Origin: Namhaeicola sp039714555
GTDB lineage: Bacteria > Bacteroidota > Bacteroidia > Flavobacteriales > Flavobacteriaceae
Assembly: GCA_039714555.1 (NCBI GenBank)
Contig: JBDLJB010000001.1
Coordinates: 62,001 to 126,000, forward strand
DNA length: 64,000 nucleotides
Direction of reading: 5' to 3'
Below are positions 46,232-55,662 of this stretch, piece by piece. Below the pieces are notes generated by a model. It was not told the origin of the DNA and did not search any database. It worked only from the letters and a program-made list of their open reading frames with translations. How positions within the stretch are numbered: position 1 is the first letter of the stretch; each line of letters begins with the position of its first letter. The translations under genes were made by a program, and so were the position numbers.

Positions 46232-46792
46232 ATGAAGAATTTTATAAAAATAACTTACTTTTTAGTACTTGTAATTGTTTTTACTTCGTGTAACGAAAGT
46301 AATACAAAAAGAAAAGTACAATATATGTCTGATACCGATATGTATGATGCGGTGCCTTATGAAACCTATTCAAAGAATCCTGTTTTTAAAAATGGTATTT
46401 CAGCACAACTTCCTGTAGAAGGAACCATTGCCAGAGGTGATGTTGTGTATGACTATCCTGATAATGAAGCTGGTTATCAAATGGCAAAAGATTCATTGAA
46501 ATCTCCAATTCAAATATCTGATAAAAATCTTGCAAGAGGAAAAGAAATGTACACAATTTTTTGTGCAATTTGTCATGGAGATACAGGAGATGGCCAAGGT
46601 ACGTTAGTAATAAATGAAAAATTCTTAGGTGTACCTAACTATAAAGATAGAGAAATAACAGAAGGTAGTACCTACCATGTAATTATGTATGGTAGAAATT
46701 TGATGGGATCACATGCATCACAATTAACCAACACAGAACGTTGGCAAGTTGTTCAATATGTTGAAAGTTTAAGAGCTGAGTTGCTAAAATAA
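46232..46792 (+). CDS. actE: ActE: monoheme cytochrome c lipoprotein of ACIII
   Basis: A 186-residue lipoprotein: the signal ends at FTSC (Cys20), so it is tethered in the periplasm or membrane. One heme site, CAICHGDTGDGQG (about 110), and a distal methionine in IMYGRNLMGSHASQL. It accepts electrons from the complex and can deliver them to the oxidase. Ordinary spacing in the operon (43 bases after actD). Confidence 0.93.
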   Translation: MKNFIKITYFLVLVIVFTSCNESNTKRKVQYMSDTDMYDAVPYETYSKNPVFKNGISAQLPVEGTIARGDVVYDYPDNEAGYQMAKDSLKSPIQISDKNLARGKEMYTIFCAICHGDTGDGQGTLVINEKFLGVPNYKDREITEGSTYHVIMYGRNLMGSHASQLTNTERWQVVQYVESLRAELLK

Positions 46793-46830
46793 AATTTAAA
46801 GAATAAATAAAAAGTAAAATATCTAGAAAA

Positions 46831-48123
46831 ATGTACACATTTTCAAGCAAATTAAAAACGTTTTCTTTAGTATTAATGATATTGGGGGCTTTAGGTATTG
46901 GATATGGTTTTTTTACCGCACCAAAAACAACAGATGATGTTAAAGAAATGATTCATCATGCTGAAGAAGCTCATGAAACTGATAATCATGAAGCTACTGC
47001 TCAAGTTAGTGCTGAAGAAGAACAAAGCCATTTGGAACACGCTTTACATCAAGCACAAAACAGGCCATGGACAGCTTTTTTTATACCTGCATTTTTCTTT
47101 TTGATGATAGCAGTGATTGTATTGGTTTTTTATGCAATTCAATGGGCAGCTCAAGCAGGATGGTCTATTGTACTTTTTAGAGTAATGGAGGCTATTACTG
47201 CTTATATTTTACCAGGTTCTATATTACTCTTTATTTTTATATTAGCTTCAGGCCTACATTTTAATCATATGTATGTTTGGATGGATGCAGCAGATGATGA
47301 GATCATACAAGGTAAAGCATGGTGGCTAAATACTTCCGGATGGATGATAAGGAGCTTTATTTATTTGTTCGCCTATAATTTTTTCAGATGGATATTGCGA
47401 AAAAATTCTGTTGCTTTAGATGAGAATAGCGATGTTACTATTTATAAAAAGAATTTTAGATTTGCAGTGATCTTTATTGTGATCTTTGCAATTTTTGAAT
47501 TATTTATGTCATTTGACTGGCTCATGTCATTAGATCCTCACTGGTATAGTCAATTATACTCTTTCTATGTATTTGCAAGTGTGATGGTTTCCGGTATAAC
47601 TGTAATAGCTTTGATTGCGATTTATTTAAGAAACAGAGGATTCTTACCATTTGTAAATGACAGTCATTTACATGATCTGGCTAAGTATATGTTTGGTTTT
47701 AGTATTTTTTGGGCATATTTTTTCTTTGATCAATTTATGTTACAATGGTATGCAAATATCCCTGAAGAAACTGCATATTTCTTACCAAGATTGTTAGGCT
47801 CTTATCAACCTATCTTTATCGGAATGATCATTTTGAATTTTGTTTTTCCATTTTTGATTTTAATGGATAGCGACTTTAAACGTACACCTTGGTTTATAAT
47901 AACTGCCGGGCTTCTAATTTTAGTAGGTCATTATATGGATATTTTTCAATTAATATCACCTGCAACAGTAGGAGACCATTGGAGTTTTGGAATTCCTGAA
48001 ATTGCTTCTTTGGCATTTTTCTTTGGACTTTTCATATTTGTAGTTTTTACATCTTTAAGCAAAGTACCTCTGCACGCAAAAGGAAATCCATTTATGAAAG
48101 AAAGCGAGATTTATCATTATTAA
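46831..48123 (+). CDS. actF: ActF: membrane subunit of ACIII
   Basis: A 430-residue membrane protein with about ten helices, an ActC paralogue. A His- and Glu-rich segment (about 40-75, EMIHHAEEAHETDNHEA) lies between the first and second helices. AGWSIVLFRVMEAI and SFDWLMSLDPHWYSQLYSFYVFASVMVSG are family landmarks. Last gene of the act operon; followed by a strong hairpin. Confidence 0.94.
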   Translation: MYTFSSKLKTFSLVLMILGALGIGYGFFTAPKTTDDVKEMIHHAEEAHETDNHEATAQVSAEEEQSHLEHALHQAQNRPWTAFFIPAFFFLMIAVIVLVFYAIQWAAQAGWSIVLFRVMEAITAYILPGSILLFIFILASGLHFNHMYVWMDAADDEIIQGKAWWLNTSGWMIRSFIYLFAYNFFRWILRKNSVALDENSDVTIYKKNFRFAVIFIVIFAIFELFMSFDWLMSLDPHWYSQLYSFYVFASVMVSGITVIALIAIYLRNRGFLPFVNDSHLHDLAKYMFGFSIFWAYFFFDQFMLQWYANIPEETAYFLPRLLGSYQPIFIGMIILNFVFPFLILMDSDFKRTPWFIITAGLLILVGHYMDIFQLISPATVGDHWSFGIPEIASLAFFFGLFIFVVFTSLSKVPLHAKGNPFMKESEIYHY

Positions 48124-48170
48124 TATGATTTTATTGTAAAGTACAGTATCTATAATCTTTTTAAGATATT

Positions 48171-48206
48171 AAAAATTCACTAAATAATCTTTAGTGAATT
48201 TTTTTT
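48171..48206 (+). terminator. Terminator between actF and cox2
   Basis: The arm at 48171-48184 (AAAAATTCACTAAA) pairs with TTTAGTGAATTTTT, giving a stem of up to 14 bp with a 5-base loop and a T-run to 48206. It splits the act genes from the oxidase genes. Confidence 0.75.
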
Positions 48207-48250
48207 GTGACAAAAACATGATAAATGTCATGAAATTATATTTCTTTTGT

Positions 48251-48258
48251 TATATTTG
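48251..48258 (+). promoter_or_regulatory. Candidate -7 box of cox2-cox1
   Basis: TATATTTG matches TAnnTTTG and lies 37 bases before the chosen cox2 ATG and 45 bases past the terminator. No clear TTTG at the -33 distance. It supports a separate promoter for the oxidase genes. Confidence 0.4.
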
Positions 48259-48295
48259 TCACATAACTTTTCTACTACTAACTATTTATTTATTG

Positions 48296-49312
48296 ATGAA
48301 GGCACTTTTTTTTATTTTAACCTTTATTGTTATTGCAACCGCAATCTGGCAATTTTTTAAAATTTTAGGTTTAACAAAAAAAGAACAGATTTCTACTGAA
48401 AATGAAAATAACATTAACGGTTGGTTAATGTTAGGCTTAGGCGGTTTTATTTACAGCTTAATGCTTTATTCAATGTATCAGGGCAAAATTGTTCTATTGC
48501 CTAAATTATCAGCCTCTACAGAAGGTGAACACATTGATAGATTGTTCATGATTACCATGACACTTATTTTTATTGTTCAGTTTATAACGCAATTTTTAAT
48601 CTATTTTTTCACATTCAAATATCGCGGTGTTAAAGGAAGAAAAGCAACTTTTTATGCTGATAGTCATAAACTTGAAATGTGGTGGACAGTTACCCCAACT
48701 GTAGTATTAGCCGGTTTGATCTTTTATGGATTATGGACCTGGAATAACATAATGGATGTCTCAGACGCAGAGAACCCTTTGGTGATTGAAGTTTATGCCA
48801 AACAATTTCAATGGGAAGCACGTTATGCCGGAAATGATAATCAATTAGGTATGGCAAATGTTAGAAATATTAAAGGAATGAATACAATGGGTGTAGATAT
48901 GACCGATAAGAATGCCATTGATGATGTACCGGTTCGTGAATTACATTTGCCTAAAGGAAGAAAAGTAATTTTTAAATTCAGATCGCAAGATGTTATGCAT
49001 TCTGCATATATGCCTCACTTTAGAGCTCAAATGAATTGTGTGCCTGGTATGGTAACTTCTTTTGGATTTACACCTTCTGTTACAACCCTTGAAATGCGTG
49101 AAAATGAAGATACTAAAGAAAAGTTTGAAGCGATTAACGTATTGAGAGAGGAAAAAGGTGAAGATCCTGTTGAATTTGATTATATATTATTGTGTAATAA
49201 AATATGTGGTTCATCACATTATAGTATGCAAATGAAAATAATTGTTGAAGAAGAAGCCGAATTTAATCAATGGTTAAAACAGCAGAAAACATTAGCTCAG
49301 GTAATTCAATAA
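48296..49312 (+). CDS. coxB: Cytochrome c oxidase subunit II
   Basis: Carries the binuclear CuA centre that receives electrons from cytochrome c or ACIII. I start at the ATG at 48296 (MKALFFILTFIV): the open frame reaches 48194, but that stretch holds the terminator and promoter. This gives 338 residues. It has an extra N-terminal helix (common in Bacteroidota), two further helices (about 40-57 and 80-105), EMWWTVTPTVVLAGLIFYGL, and the cupredoxin domain with the CuA ligands CNKICGSSHYSM near the end. No C-terminal heme domain is fused, unlike caa3 types. 34 bases before cox1. Confidence 0.93.
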   Translation: MKALFFILTFIVIATAIWQFFKILGLTKKEQISTENENNINGWLMLGLGGFIYSLMLYSMYQGKIVLLPKLSASTEGEHIDRLFMITMTLIFIVQFITQFLIYFFTFKYRGVKGRKATFYADSHKLEMWWTVTPTVVLAGLIFYGLWTWNNIMDVSDAENPLVIEVYAKQFQWEARYAGNDNQLGMANVRNIKGMNTMGVDMTDKNAIDDVPVRELHLPKGRKVIFKFRSQDVMHSAYMPHFRAQMNCVPGMVTSFGFTPSVTTLEMRENEDTKEKFEAINVLREEKGEDPVEFDYILLCNKICGSSHYSMQMKIIVEEEAEFNQWLKQQKTLAQVIQ

Positions 49313-49346
49313 TCAAAATACTACTAACTAAAAAGATCAATAAAAA

Positions 49347-51113
49347 ATGTCTGATCATCATAAAGAAACATTTATAACCAAATATATCTTCAGTCAGGAT
49401 CATAAGATGATAGCAAAACAATACCTTATAACAGGTATGTTTATGGGTGTGATTGGCGTATTTATGTCGTTGTTGTTTCGTTTACAATTGGCTTATCCTG
49501 AGCAACAGTTTACAATTATTGAAGCTTTTTTAGGCAAAGGAGGAGAGGGTGGTCAAATGACTCCTGATATGTATATGGGTTTGGTAACAATACATGGAAC
49601 TATTATGGTGTTTTTTGTATTAACTGCAGGACTTAGCGGAACTTTTAGCAACCTATTAATTCCTTTACAAATTGGAGCACGCGATATGGCTTCAGGGTTT
49701 TTAAATATGATTTCTTACTGGTTATTTTTTATATCGAGTTTGATCATGTTTCTATCAATATTTGTACATACAGGTATGGCTTCAGCTGGCTGGACAATTT
49801 ATCCTCCGCTTAGTGCATTACCGCAGGCAATGCCGGGTTCTGGATTAGGAATGACCTTATGGTTAACTTCAATGGCAATTTTTATAGCTTCATCACTTTT
49901 AGGTTCATTAAATTATATTGTAACGGTATTAAATTTACGAACAAAGGGTATGAAAATGACCCGTTTACCATTAACTATTTGGGCTTTTTTTGTTACGGCT
50001 ATAATTGGAGTAGTTTCTTTTCCGGTTTTATTATCGGCTGCATTATTGTTATTATTTGATAGAAGTTTAGGAACGTCATTTTTTTTGTCGGATATATTTA
50101 TTCAGGGAGAAGTATTGCATTATCAAGGAGGCTCGCCCATATTATTTGAACATTTATTCTGGTTTTTAGGCCATCCGGAAGTTTATATTATTTTATTACC
50201 TGCTTTGGGAATAACCTCTGAAGTGATTTCAACGAATTCACGTAAACCAATTTTTGGTTATCGTGCTATGATTGGGTCAATTTTAGCAATTGCATTTTTA
50301 TCAACAATTGTTTGGGGACATCATATGTTCGTTACCGGGATGAATCCGTTCTTAGGTTCAGTTTTCACATTTACAACACTTTTAATCGCTATTCCTTCGG
50401 CTGTAAAATCCTTTAATTATATCACAACTTTGTGGAAAGGTAATCTTCAGCTAAATCCTGCCATGTTATTTTCAATAGGTATGGTATCTACTTTTATTAC
50501 CGGAGGTTTAACAGGTTTAATTTTAGGAGACAGTGCACTAGATATTAATGTTCATGATACTTTATTTGTGGTTGCTCACTTTCATTTGGTAATGGGAATT
50601 TCTGCCCTTTTCGGGATGTTTGCCGGAGTATATCATTGGTTTCCTAAGATGTATGGTAAAATGATGAATAAACATATGGGTTATTTGCATTTTTGGATTA
50701 CTGCAATCTCTGCTTATGGTGTATTTTTTCCAATGCACTTCTTAGGATTGGCAGGTTTACCGCGACGTTATTATAGCAATACAGCTTTTCCAATTTTTGA
50801 TGATTTATTACATATAAATAAGGTTATGACATTTTTTGCCATAATTGGTGGTGCTGCCCAGTTGATATTCTTAGCTAATTTCTTTTTTAGTATCTATAAA
50901 GGACAAAAAGCTAAGCGAAATCCATGGAAAGGAAATACTTTAGAGTGGACAACACCTGTTGGACATCTACATGGAAACTGGCCTGGTGAGATACCCGAAG
51001 TTCATCGTTGGGCATATGATTATAGTAAAGTAGATGATAATGGTGATCTGTGGGGGGGTAAAGATTTCACACCGCAAACGGTTCCTATCAGGGCTGGAGA
51101 AGAAGAATTTTAA
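49347..51113 (+). CDS. ctaD: Cytochrome c oxidase subunit I
   Basis: Catalytic heme-copper subunit that reduces oxygen and pumps protons. The product has 588 residues and 12 or more helices. Visible are the heme ligand in VTIHGTIMVFFVLTAG, the CuB site with the cross-linked His-Tyr pair in WFLGHPEVYIILLP, HHMFVTGM, and the pair of histidines in VAHFHLVMGIS. This places it in the A family of oxidases. Subunits III and IV are not in the window. Confidence 0.96.
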   Translation: MSDHHKETFITKYIFSQDHKMIAKQYLITGMFMGVIGVFMSLLFRLQLAYPEQQFTIIEAFLGKGGEGGQMTPDMYMGLVTIHGTIMVFFVLTAGLSGTFSNLLIPLQIGARDMASGFLNMISYWLFFISSLIMFLSIFVHTGMASAGWTIYPPLSALPQAMPGSGLGMTLWLTSMAIFIASSLLGSLNYIVTVLNLRTKGMKMTRLPLTIWAFFVTAIIGVVSFPVLLSAALLLLFDRSLGTSFFLSDIFIQGEVLHYQGGSPILFEHLFWFLGHPEVYIILLPALGITSEVISTNSRKPIFGYRAMIGSILAIAFLSTIVWGHHMFVTGMNPFLGSVFTFTTLLIAIPSAVKSFNYITTLWKGNLQLNPAMLFSIGMVSTFITGGLTGLILGDSALDINVHDTLFVVAHFHLVMGISALFGMFAGVYHWFPKMYGKMMNKHMGYLHFWITAISAYGVFFPMHFLGLAGLPRRYYSNTAFPIFDDLLHINKVMTFFAIIGGAAQLIFLANFFFSIYKGQKAKRNPWKGNTLEWTTPVGHLHGNWPGEIPEVHRWAYDYSKVDDNGDLWGGKDFTPQTVPIRAGEEEF

Positions 51114-51144
51114 AAGACTACTAATAATAAAAATCAGTTTTTTT

Positions 51145-51174
51145 AACCTCAATTTTCATTGAGGTTTTTTTTAT
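51145..51174 (+). terminator. Terminator after cox1
   Basis: AACCTCAAT (51145-51153) and ATTGAGGTT (51158-51166) form a 9-bp stem with a 4-base loop and a strong T-tail, 32 bases past the stop. A textbook intrinsic terminator. Confidence 0.85.
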
Positions 51175-51180
51175 TTACTT

Positions 51181-51188
51181 TATATTTG
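51181..51188 (+). promoter_or_regulatory. Candidate -7 box of the acylase gene
   Basis: TATATTTG, 18 bases before the ATG of the acylase gene, matches TAnnTTTG. A TTG lies 19 bases upstream, but inside the cox1 terminator stem. Confidence 0.35.
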
Positions 51189-51205
51189 GCTTCAATCTAT
51201 AGGTT

Positions 51206-53560
51206 ATGCTTAAAAAGACCCTTAAAATCCTTATTGTTATTATTGTAATTCTTGCTGTTGGAAGCTGGTTGTTTATCCAAAAAAATAAACCAACTTATGA
51301 TGGAAACCTTCAAATTAATAACTTACAAGAAAGTGTTACTGTATATTATGATGAAATAGGTGTACCTCATATTTATGCTCAAAATCAGCAAGATGCTTAT
51401 GTAGCATTGGGTTATGTTCATGCACAAGATAGGTTATGGCAAATGGAATTGTTGCGAAGAATTTCTCCGGGAAGATTATCAGAGATTTTTGGTAAAGATC
51501 TCATTAAAACAGATAAATTCTTTAAAGGTTTAGGTATTGATCATGCATCTAAAAGTGAAATTAAAAGATTAGATACTACATCACAATATTATAAACTAAC
51601 GGTTGCTTATTTAAACGGTATTAATCAATTTATTGAAAATGGTACAACACCTATTGAATTCAGATTGATTGGAATTGAAAAGGAAAAATATACCATAAAT
51701 GATATTTTTAATGTATTTGGTTATATGAGTTTTGGATTTGCTATGGCACACAAAACCGACCCATTATTGACAAATTTTAAAAATAAACTGGGTTCAGCCT
51801 ATTTGCAGGATCTGGGAATAATAATTGATAAAAGTTCAACACTGATCCAAAATTTTAACCCTAACAGTAAAAGTGAAGTAGCAAGTTCAATAACAGCATC
51901 AGTAGATGATGTATTAAATAATACAAAAATACCTCCATTCATTGGTAGTAATAGTTGGGTAATTGGTGCTAAAAAAACAAAAAACAAAAAAGTAATTTTA
52001 GCAAATGATCCGCATATTGGTTTTGCACAACCTGCTGTTTGGTACCAGTCGCATATCGTTACACCTGATTTTGAGATCTATGGTTTTAATTTAGGTTTAA
52101 CACCATATCCATTGCTTGGTCATAATAGAAATTATGCTTATGGTTTGACCATGTTTGAAAATGATGATATTGATTTTTATGAAGAACCGGATATTGCAAA
52201 ATATATAATTCGTAAAGAAACCATAAAGGTTAAAGATGGAGAGGATATTTCATTTGATGTAAAAGTAGGAAAGCACGGTCCGATAATGAATGATTTTTTA
52301 GATTTGATAGATGCTGAAAAGAATATTTCAATGGATTGGATCTATACCAAACCTGAACTGAAAAATGAAATGTTATATGTTTCATATCAAATATCACATG
52401 CAAATTCATTGGCAGAATTTAAAAAAGGTGCTTCTAAGATCGTAGCTCCAGGTTTAAATGTGATGTATGGTGACGCTAAAGATAACATTGCATGGTTTGC
52501 TTCGGCAAAATTATATACCAGAGATGCTGATGTAAATACTAAATTTATATTGGATGGTGCTAATAAAAAAGAAACAGAATTAAAGTATTTAGATTTTGAT
52601 CAAAATCCGCAGGCTGTAAATCCTCCATGGAATTTTGTGTATTCTGCAAATAATCAACCAGAAGCTATAAAGGGTGGCTATTATCCGGGTTATTATGTTC
52701 CTGAGAATAGGGCAAAAAGAATTGTTGATATCATAGAGCCTAAAGATGATTTTGATAAAGATTATATGAAAACAATGATGATGGATGTTGAGTCATCAGT
52801 AGTTCCTGATCTTATTGCAATAGTATTAGAAAATATTTCAAAAGCAAATTTATCAGATATAGAAAAAGAAGCCATTGAGATATTACAAAATTGGAAAGGA
52901 GAATATAAAACAAAGTTAGTGGCTCCAACAATATATACTAAATTCCAATATCGGTTTGCTGAAAATACTTTTGCTGATGAAATGGGTAATGATGGATTCA
53001 AACAATTTTTGAACACACATTTATACAAACGTCAAATAGCCAAGCAGGTTAATTTACGAAAATCTATTTGGTGGGATGATATTTCTACAAAAGATATCAA
53101 AGAAAATCGTGATGAGATATTTACCAAATCCTTTCATGAAGCCATTACTGCTTTAGAAACTCAACTTGGTAAAAATATTAATGACTGGACTTGGGATAAA
53201 GCGCTTTCAATAACACACAAACATTCTTTTGATAAGATTGCCCTTTTAAGAGATATTTTTAATGTTGGACCATTTGCAATCAGTGGTGGTAATGAAGTGA
53301 TCAATAATCAAATATTTTCAATTAATGAAACTGGAAAATATGAAGTTTTTGGTGGCCCCTCTACACGTAGGGTTATTGATTTTAGTGATGTAGAAAATAG
53401 TGTTGCTATTATACCTACCGGACAATCGGGTAATGTATTTAGCAAACATTACAATGATCAGGCACAAAAATATTTAAAAGGGGAGTACTATAAAATGTTG
53501 TTGAATAAAGAAGAGATACAGCAATCTAAAGAAATCTTGATCTTGGAGCCCATAAAATAA
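51206..53560 (+). CDS. Penicillin acylase family N-terminal nucleophile hydrolase
   Basis: A 784-residue enzyme of the Ntn-hydrolase type that is matured by self-cleavage. An N-terminal membrane anchor or signal (about 6-24) precedes the alpha chain (YYDEIGVPHIYAQNQQDAYVALGYVHAQDRLWQMELLRR). The predicted nucleophile is Ser248 in IGSNSWVIGAKKT, followed by LANDPHIGF; the Asn of the oxyanion hole and the beta-chain Arg region follow the family. Substrates can be penicillins, acyl-homoserine lactones or other amides and cannot be told from the sequence. Co-transcribed with the GyrI-like gene, 1 base downstream. Confidence 0.88.
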   Translation: MLKKTLKILIVIIVILAVGSWLFIQKNKPTYDGNLQINNLQESVTVYYDEIGVPHIYAQNQQDAYVALGYVHAQDRLWQMELLRRISPGRLSEIFGKDLIKTDKFFKGLGIDHASKSEIKRLDTTSQYYKLTVAYLNGINQFIENGTTPIEFRLIGIEKEKYTINDIFNVFGYMSFGFAMAHKTDPLLTNFKNKLGSAYLQDLGIIIDKSSTLIQNFNPNSKSEVASSITASVDDVLNNTKIPPFIGSNSWVIGAKKTKNKKVILANDPHIGFAQPAVWYQSHIVTPDFEIYGFNLGLTPYPLLGHNRNYAYGLTMFENDDIDFYEEPDIAKYIIRKETIKVKDGEDISFDVKVGKHGPIMNDFLDLIDAEKNISMDWIYTKPELKNEMLYVSYQISHANSLAEFKKGASKIVAPGLNVMYGDAKDNIAWFASAKLYTRDADVNTKFILDGANKKETELKYLDFDQNPQAVNPPWNFVYSANNQPEAIKGGYYPGYYVPENRAKRIVDIIEPKDDFDKDYMKTMMMDVESSVVPDLIAIVLENISKANLSDIEKEAIEILQNWKGEYKTKLVAPTIYTKFQYRFAENTFADEMGNDGFKQFLNTHLYKRQIAKQVNLRKSIWWDDISTKDIKENRDEIFTKSFHEAITALETQLGKNINDWTWDKALSITHKHSFDKIALLRDIFNVGPFAISGGNEVINNQIFSINETGKYEVFGGPSTRRVIDFSDVENSVAIIPTGQSGNVFSKHYNDQAQKYLKGEYYKMLLNKEEIQQSKEILILEPIK

Positions 53561-53561
53561 A

Positions 53562-54047
53562 ATGAATTTTAAAGAACCCTTCTTAAAAAACATATCTGAA
53601 ACTAGGTTTGTTGGAATGCGATTAGAAATGTCTTTATCAGAAAATAAAACAACTACATTATGGCAGAGATTTATGCCTAGATATAAAGAGATCAATCATA
53701 AAATAAATACAGATCTTTATAGCATTCAGGTGTATGATACTTTATTAGATTTTAATGATTTTACACCCAATACGGTATTTGAAAAGTGGGCAGCTGTAGC
53801 AGTAGAAGATTTAGATCAAATACCTGATAAAATGGAATCTATAATAATTCCTGAAGGAAAATATGCTGTTTTTGTACATCGTGGCATACCAAGTATGTTT
53901 TACAAAACAGTACAATATATTTTTGGTAAATGGTTGCCAAATTCAAAATATCAATTGGATAACCGACCACATTTTGAAATTATGAATAAAAACTATAAAC
54001 CCGATGATCCAAAAGCTGAAGAAACGGTTTGGATACCGATACGTTAA
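53562..54047 (+). CDS. GyrI-like small-molecule binding protein
   Basis: A 161-residue protein made of a single GyrI-like / AraC effector-binding domain with no DNA-binding part. Landmarks are RFVGMRLEMSLSENKTTTLWQRFMPR, the KMESIIIPEGKYAVFVHRG strand, TVQYIFGKWLPNSKYQLDNRPHFEIM and the final EETVWIPIR. Such stand-alone domains bind or hydrolyse hydrophobic small molecules. It begins 1 base after the acylase stop, so the two probably act on related compounds; that is inference. Confidence 0.82.
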   Translation: MNFKEPFLKNISETRFVGMRLEMSLSENKTTTLWQRFMPRYKEINHKINTDLYSIQVYDTLLDFNDFTPNTVFEKWAAVAVEDLDQIPDKMESIIIPEGKYAVFVHRGIPSMFYKTVQYIFGKWLPNSKYQLDNRPHFEIMNKNYKPDDPKAEETVWIPIR

Positions 54048-54067
54048 ATGTATACAAAATTTGAAAG

Positions 54068-54604
54068 TTAATTTCGACTAAAATTTTCAGATAGATTATT
54101 TAATTTCATTTCAAATAAACTTACAGGTACATTATGATAATGCCGAGGAAGATCTTTGGAATTTTTTAGCATTACCATTCCTAAGAAATTAAATCCATTT
54201 TTACGATAGTGTTCTAAAAGTTTTTTATTATCCCCAACTGTATCTAACCTCAAATAATCTTTTCCCATTGATTTAGCATAAATTTTTGCCCATTTTACTA
54301 TTTTATTTACAAAATTTTCACCTCTATAATCAGGATTAACAGCTATTCGATGTATATAAATTGCTTTGTCAATATTTTTTTCTTCCCAAATATGGGGGTC
54401 TTCAAAGGTTATAGCAAAAACACAGGCAACATTGTTGTCTTTCATTATTTTCCATTGCCTATTTTCATTTATTTCAGTTTCAATAAGTGATCTTTTAAAA
54501 ACAGGCCAATGTAGATGGAATCTTTCCTTTTGATATTCTATAGCAATATCATACAGTCTATAGATCTCATCAATATCCTCAAGATTACTATTTATTATTT
54601 TCAC
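54068..54604 (-). CDS. GNAT family N-acetyltransferase
   Basis: A 178-residue acetyltransferase. The acetyl-CoA-binding motif A appears as IYIHRIAVNPDYRGENFVNKIVKWAKIYAKSMG (about 86-118), followed by LRLDTVGDNKKLLEHYRKNGFNFLG. Acceptor unknown. It lies 58 bases after the racemase-family gene on the same strand, possibly in one transcript. Confidence 0.82.
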   Translation of the reverse strand: MKIINSNLEDIDEIYRLYDIAIEYQKERFHLHWPVFKRSLIETEINENRQWKIMKDNNVACVFAITFEDPHIWEEKNIDKAIYIHRIAVNPDYRGENFVNKIVKWAKIYAKSMGKDYLRLDTVGDNKKLLEHYRKNGFNFLGMVMLKNSKDLPRHYHNVPVSLFEMKLNNLSENFSRN

Positions 54605-54662
54605 TTTCTTTAAAATTTATATTTATTGAATTTGTTTTTTAGCTTTTATCTCAATCAATCAT

Positions 54663-55355
54663 TTATTTTAAAGCAAACTCCACAGCACTTTCAGCATGAA
54701 TTCTTGTTGTGTCAAAAACAGGAATATTCACATCGGAATCTTTAATTAAAAGAGGTATTTCTGTACAGCCTAAAATAACTCCTTCAGCTCCGTTTTTTAT
54801 GGAGCTATTTATTATTCTTTGAAATTCTTTTTTTGATTCTGATTTTATTTCACCTTGAACAAGTTCATTATAAATAACCTTATGTACTGTATTTCTATCT
54901 TCTCCTTCAGGAATAATAACTTTTATATTGAATTCGTCAATTAAAATATTTTTAAAGAAATCTTTTTCCATCGTAAACTTTGTGCCCAGTAATAATACTT
55001 TTTTGATCTTTTGTTTTTTAATCTGTTCTCCGGTAGCAAAAGCAATATGTAAAAATGGAATGGTAGTATTTTTTATTATTTCATCACTGCTTAAGTGCAT
55101 GGTATTTGTGCAAAGAATAATAATTTCGGCTTTAGCATTTTCAAGATTTCGAGCACTACCTACCATTAATTTGTTTAGAGAATTCCAATCATTTTTGTGT
55201 TGTAATTTTTCAATTTCAGCAAAATCAACAGATTCCATAATGCATTTAGCTGAATGAAACCCTCCCAATATTTCTTTTACTTTTTTATTTATTATTTGGT
55301 AATAAACTTGAGAAGATTCCCAACTCATTCCACCTATCAATCCAATTTTTTTCAT
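54663..55355 (-). CDS. Aspartate/glutamate racemase family protein
   Basis: A 230-residue amino-acid racemase family protein. The two catalytic cysteines are present in the usual settings: IILCTNTMHLSSDEI (about 80-94) and EGVILGCTEIPLLIK (about 190). The opening IGLIGGMSWESSQVYYQIINKKV is standard. It is closest in pattern to stand-alone aspartate racemases, but glutamate or broad-specificity activity is possible. It may supply a D-amino acid for peptidoglycan or signalling. Confidence 0.85.
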   Translation of the reverse strand: MKKIGLIGGMSWESSQVYYQIINKKVKEILGGFHSAKCIMESVDFAEIEKLQHKNDWNSLNKLMVGSARNLENAKAEIIILCTNTMHLSSDEIIKNTTIPFLHIAFATGEQIKKQKIKKVLLLGTKFTMEKDFFKNILIDEFNIKVIIPEGEDRNTVHKVIYNELVQGEIKSESKKEFQRIINSSIKNGAEGVILGCTEIPLLIKDSDVNIPVFDTTRIHAESAVEFALK

Positions 55356-55662
55356 ATACTTTTGATTATAAGATTAGTTTCAATAAATATTTATACATTT
55401 AATGCAAAGTAGGATTTTTATTTAGAAAATTCTACTAAAATGAATTTTAGTCAATGTTAGCTGGCAGTTTATTGTCAATTTAATATATCTATTTATCAAA
55501 GAATAGTATCGGTTAAAATTAGAAAAAATACTTGTTTGGAAAAACAAAAAAATGGATTAGATATTTTTAAAAGAGGTTAAAAAAGATTATTACAGACATA
55601 AATAGCCCTTATTTTAAAAGATAATTAAATTGTATATTTAAACAAATAAAAAAACTAACACC
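55356..55662. other. Gene-free intergenic region
   Basis: 307 bases between the divergent racemase-family and serine hydrolase genes. I find no reading frame, RNA or terminator that I can support. There are weak short inverted repeats (AAAATTC / GAATTTT at 55426-55448) and no full consensus promoter. It must hold promoters for both genes. Confidence 0.5.

Noticed and set aside
54928..55257. 109-codon plus-strand frame with hydrophobic stretches
   Set aside because: Antisense to the racemase-family gene, whose catalytic cysteines are intact.
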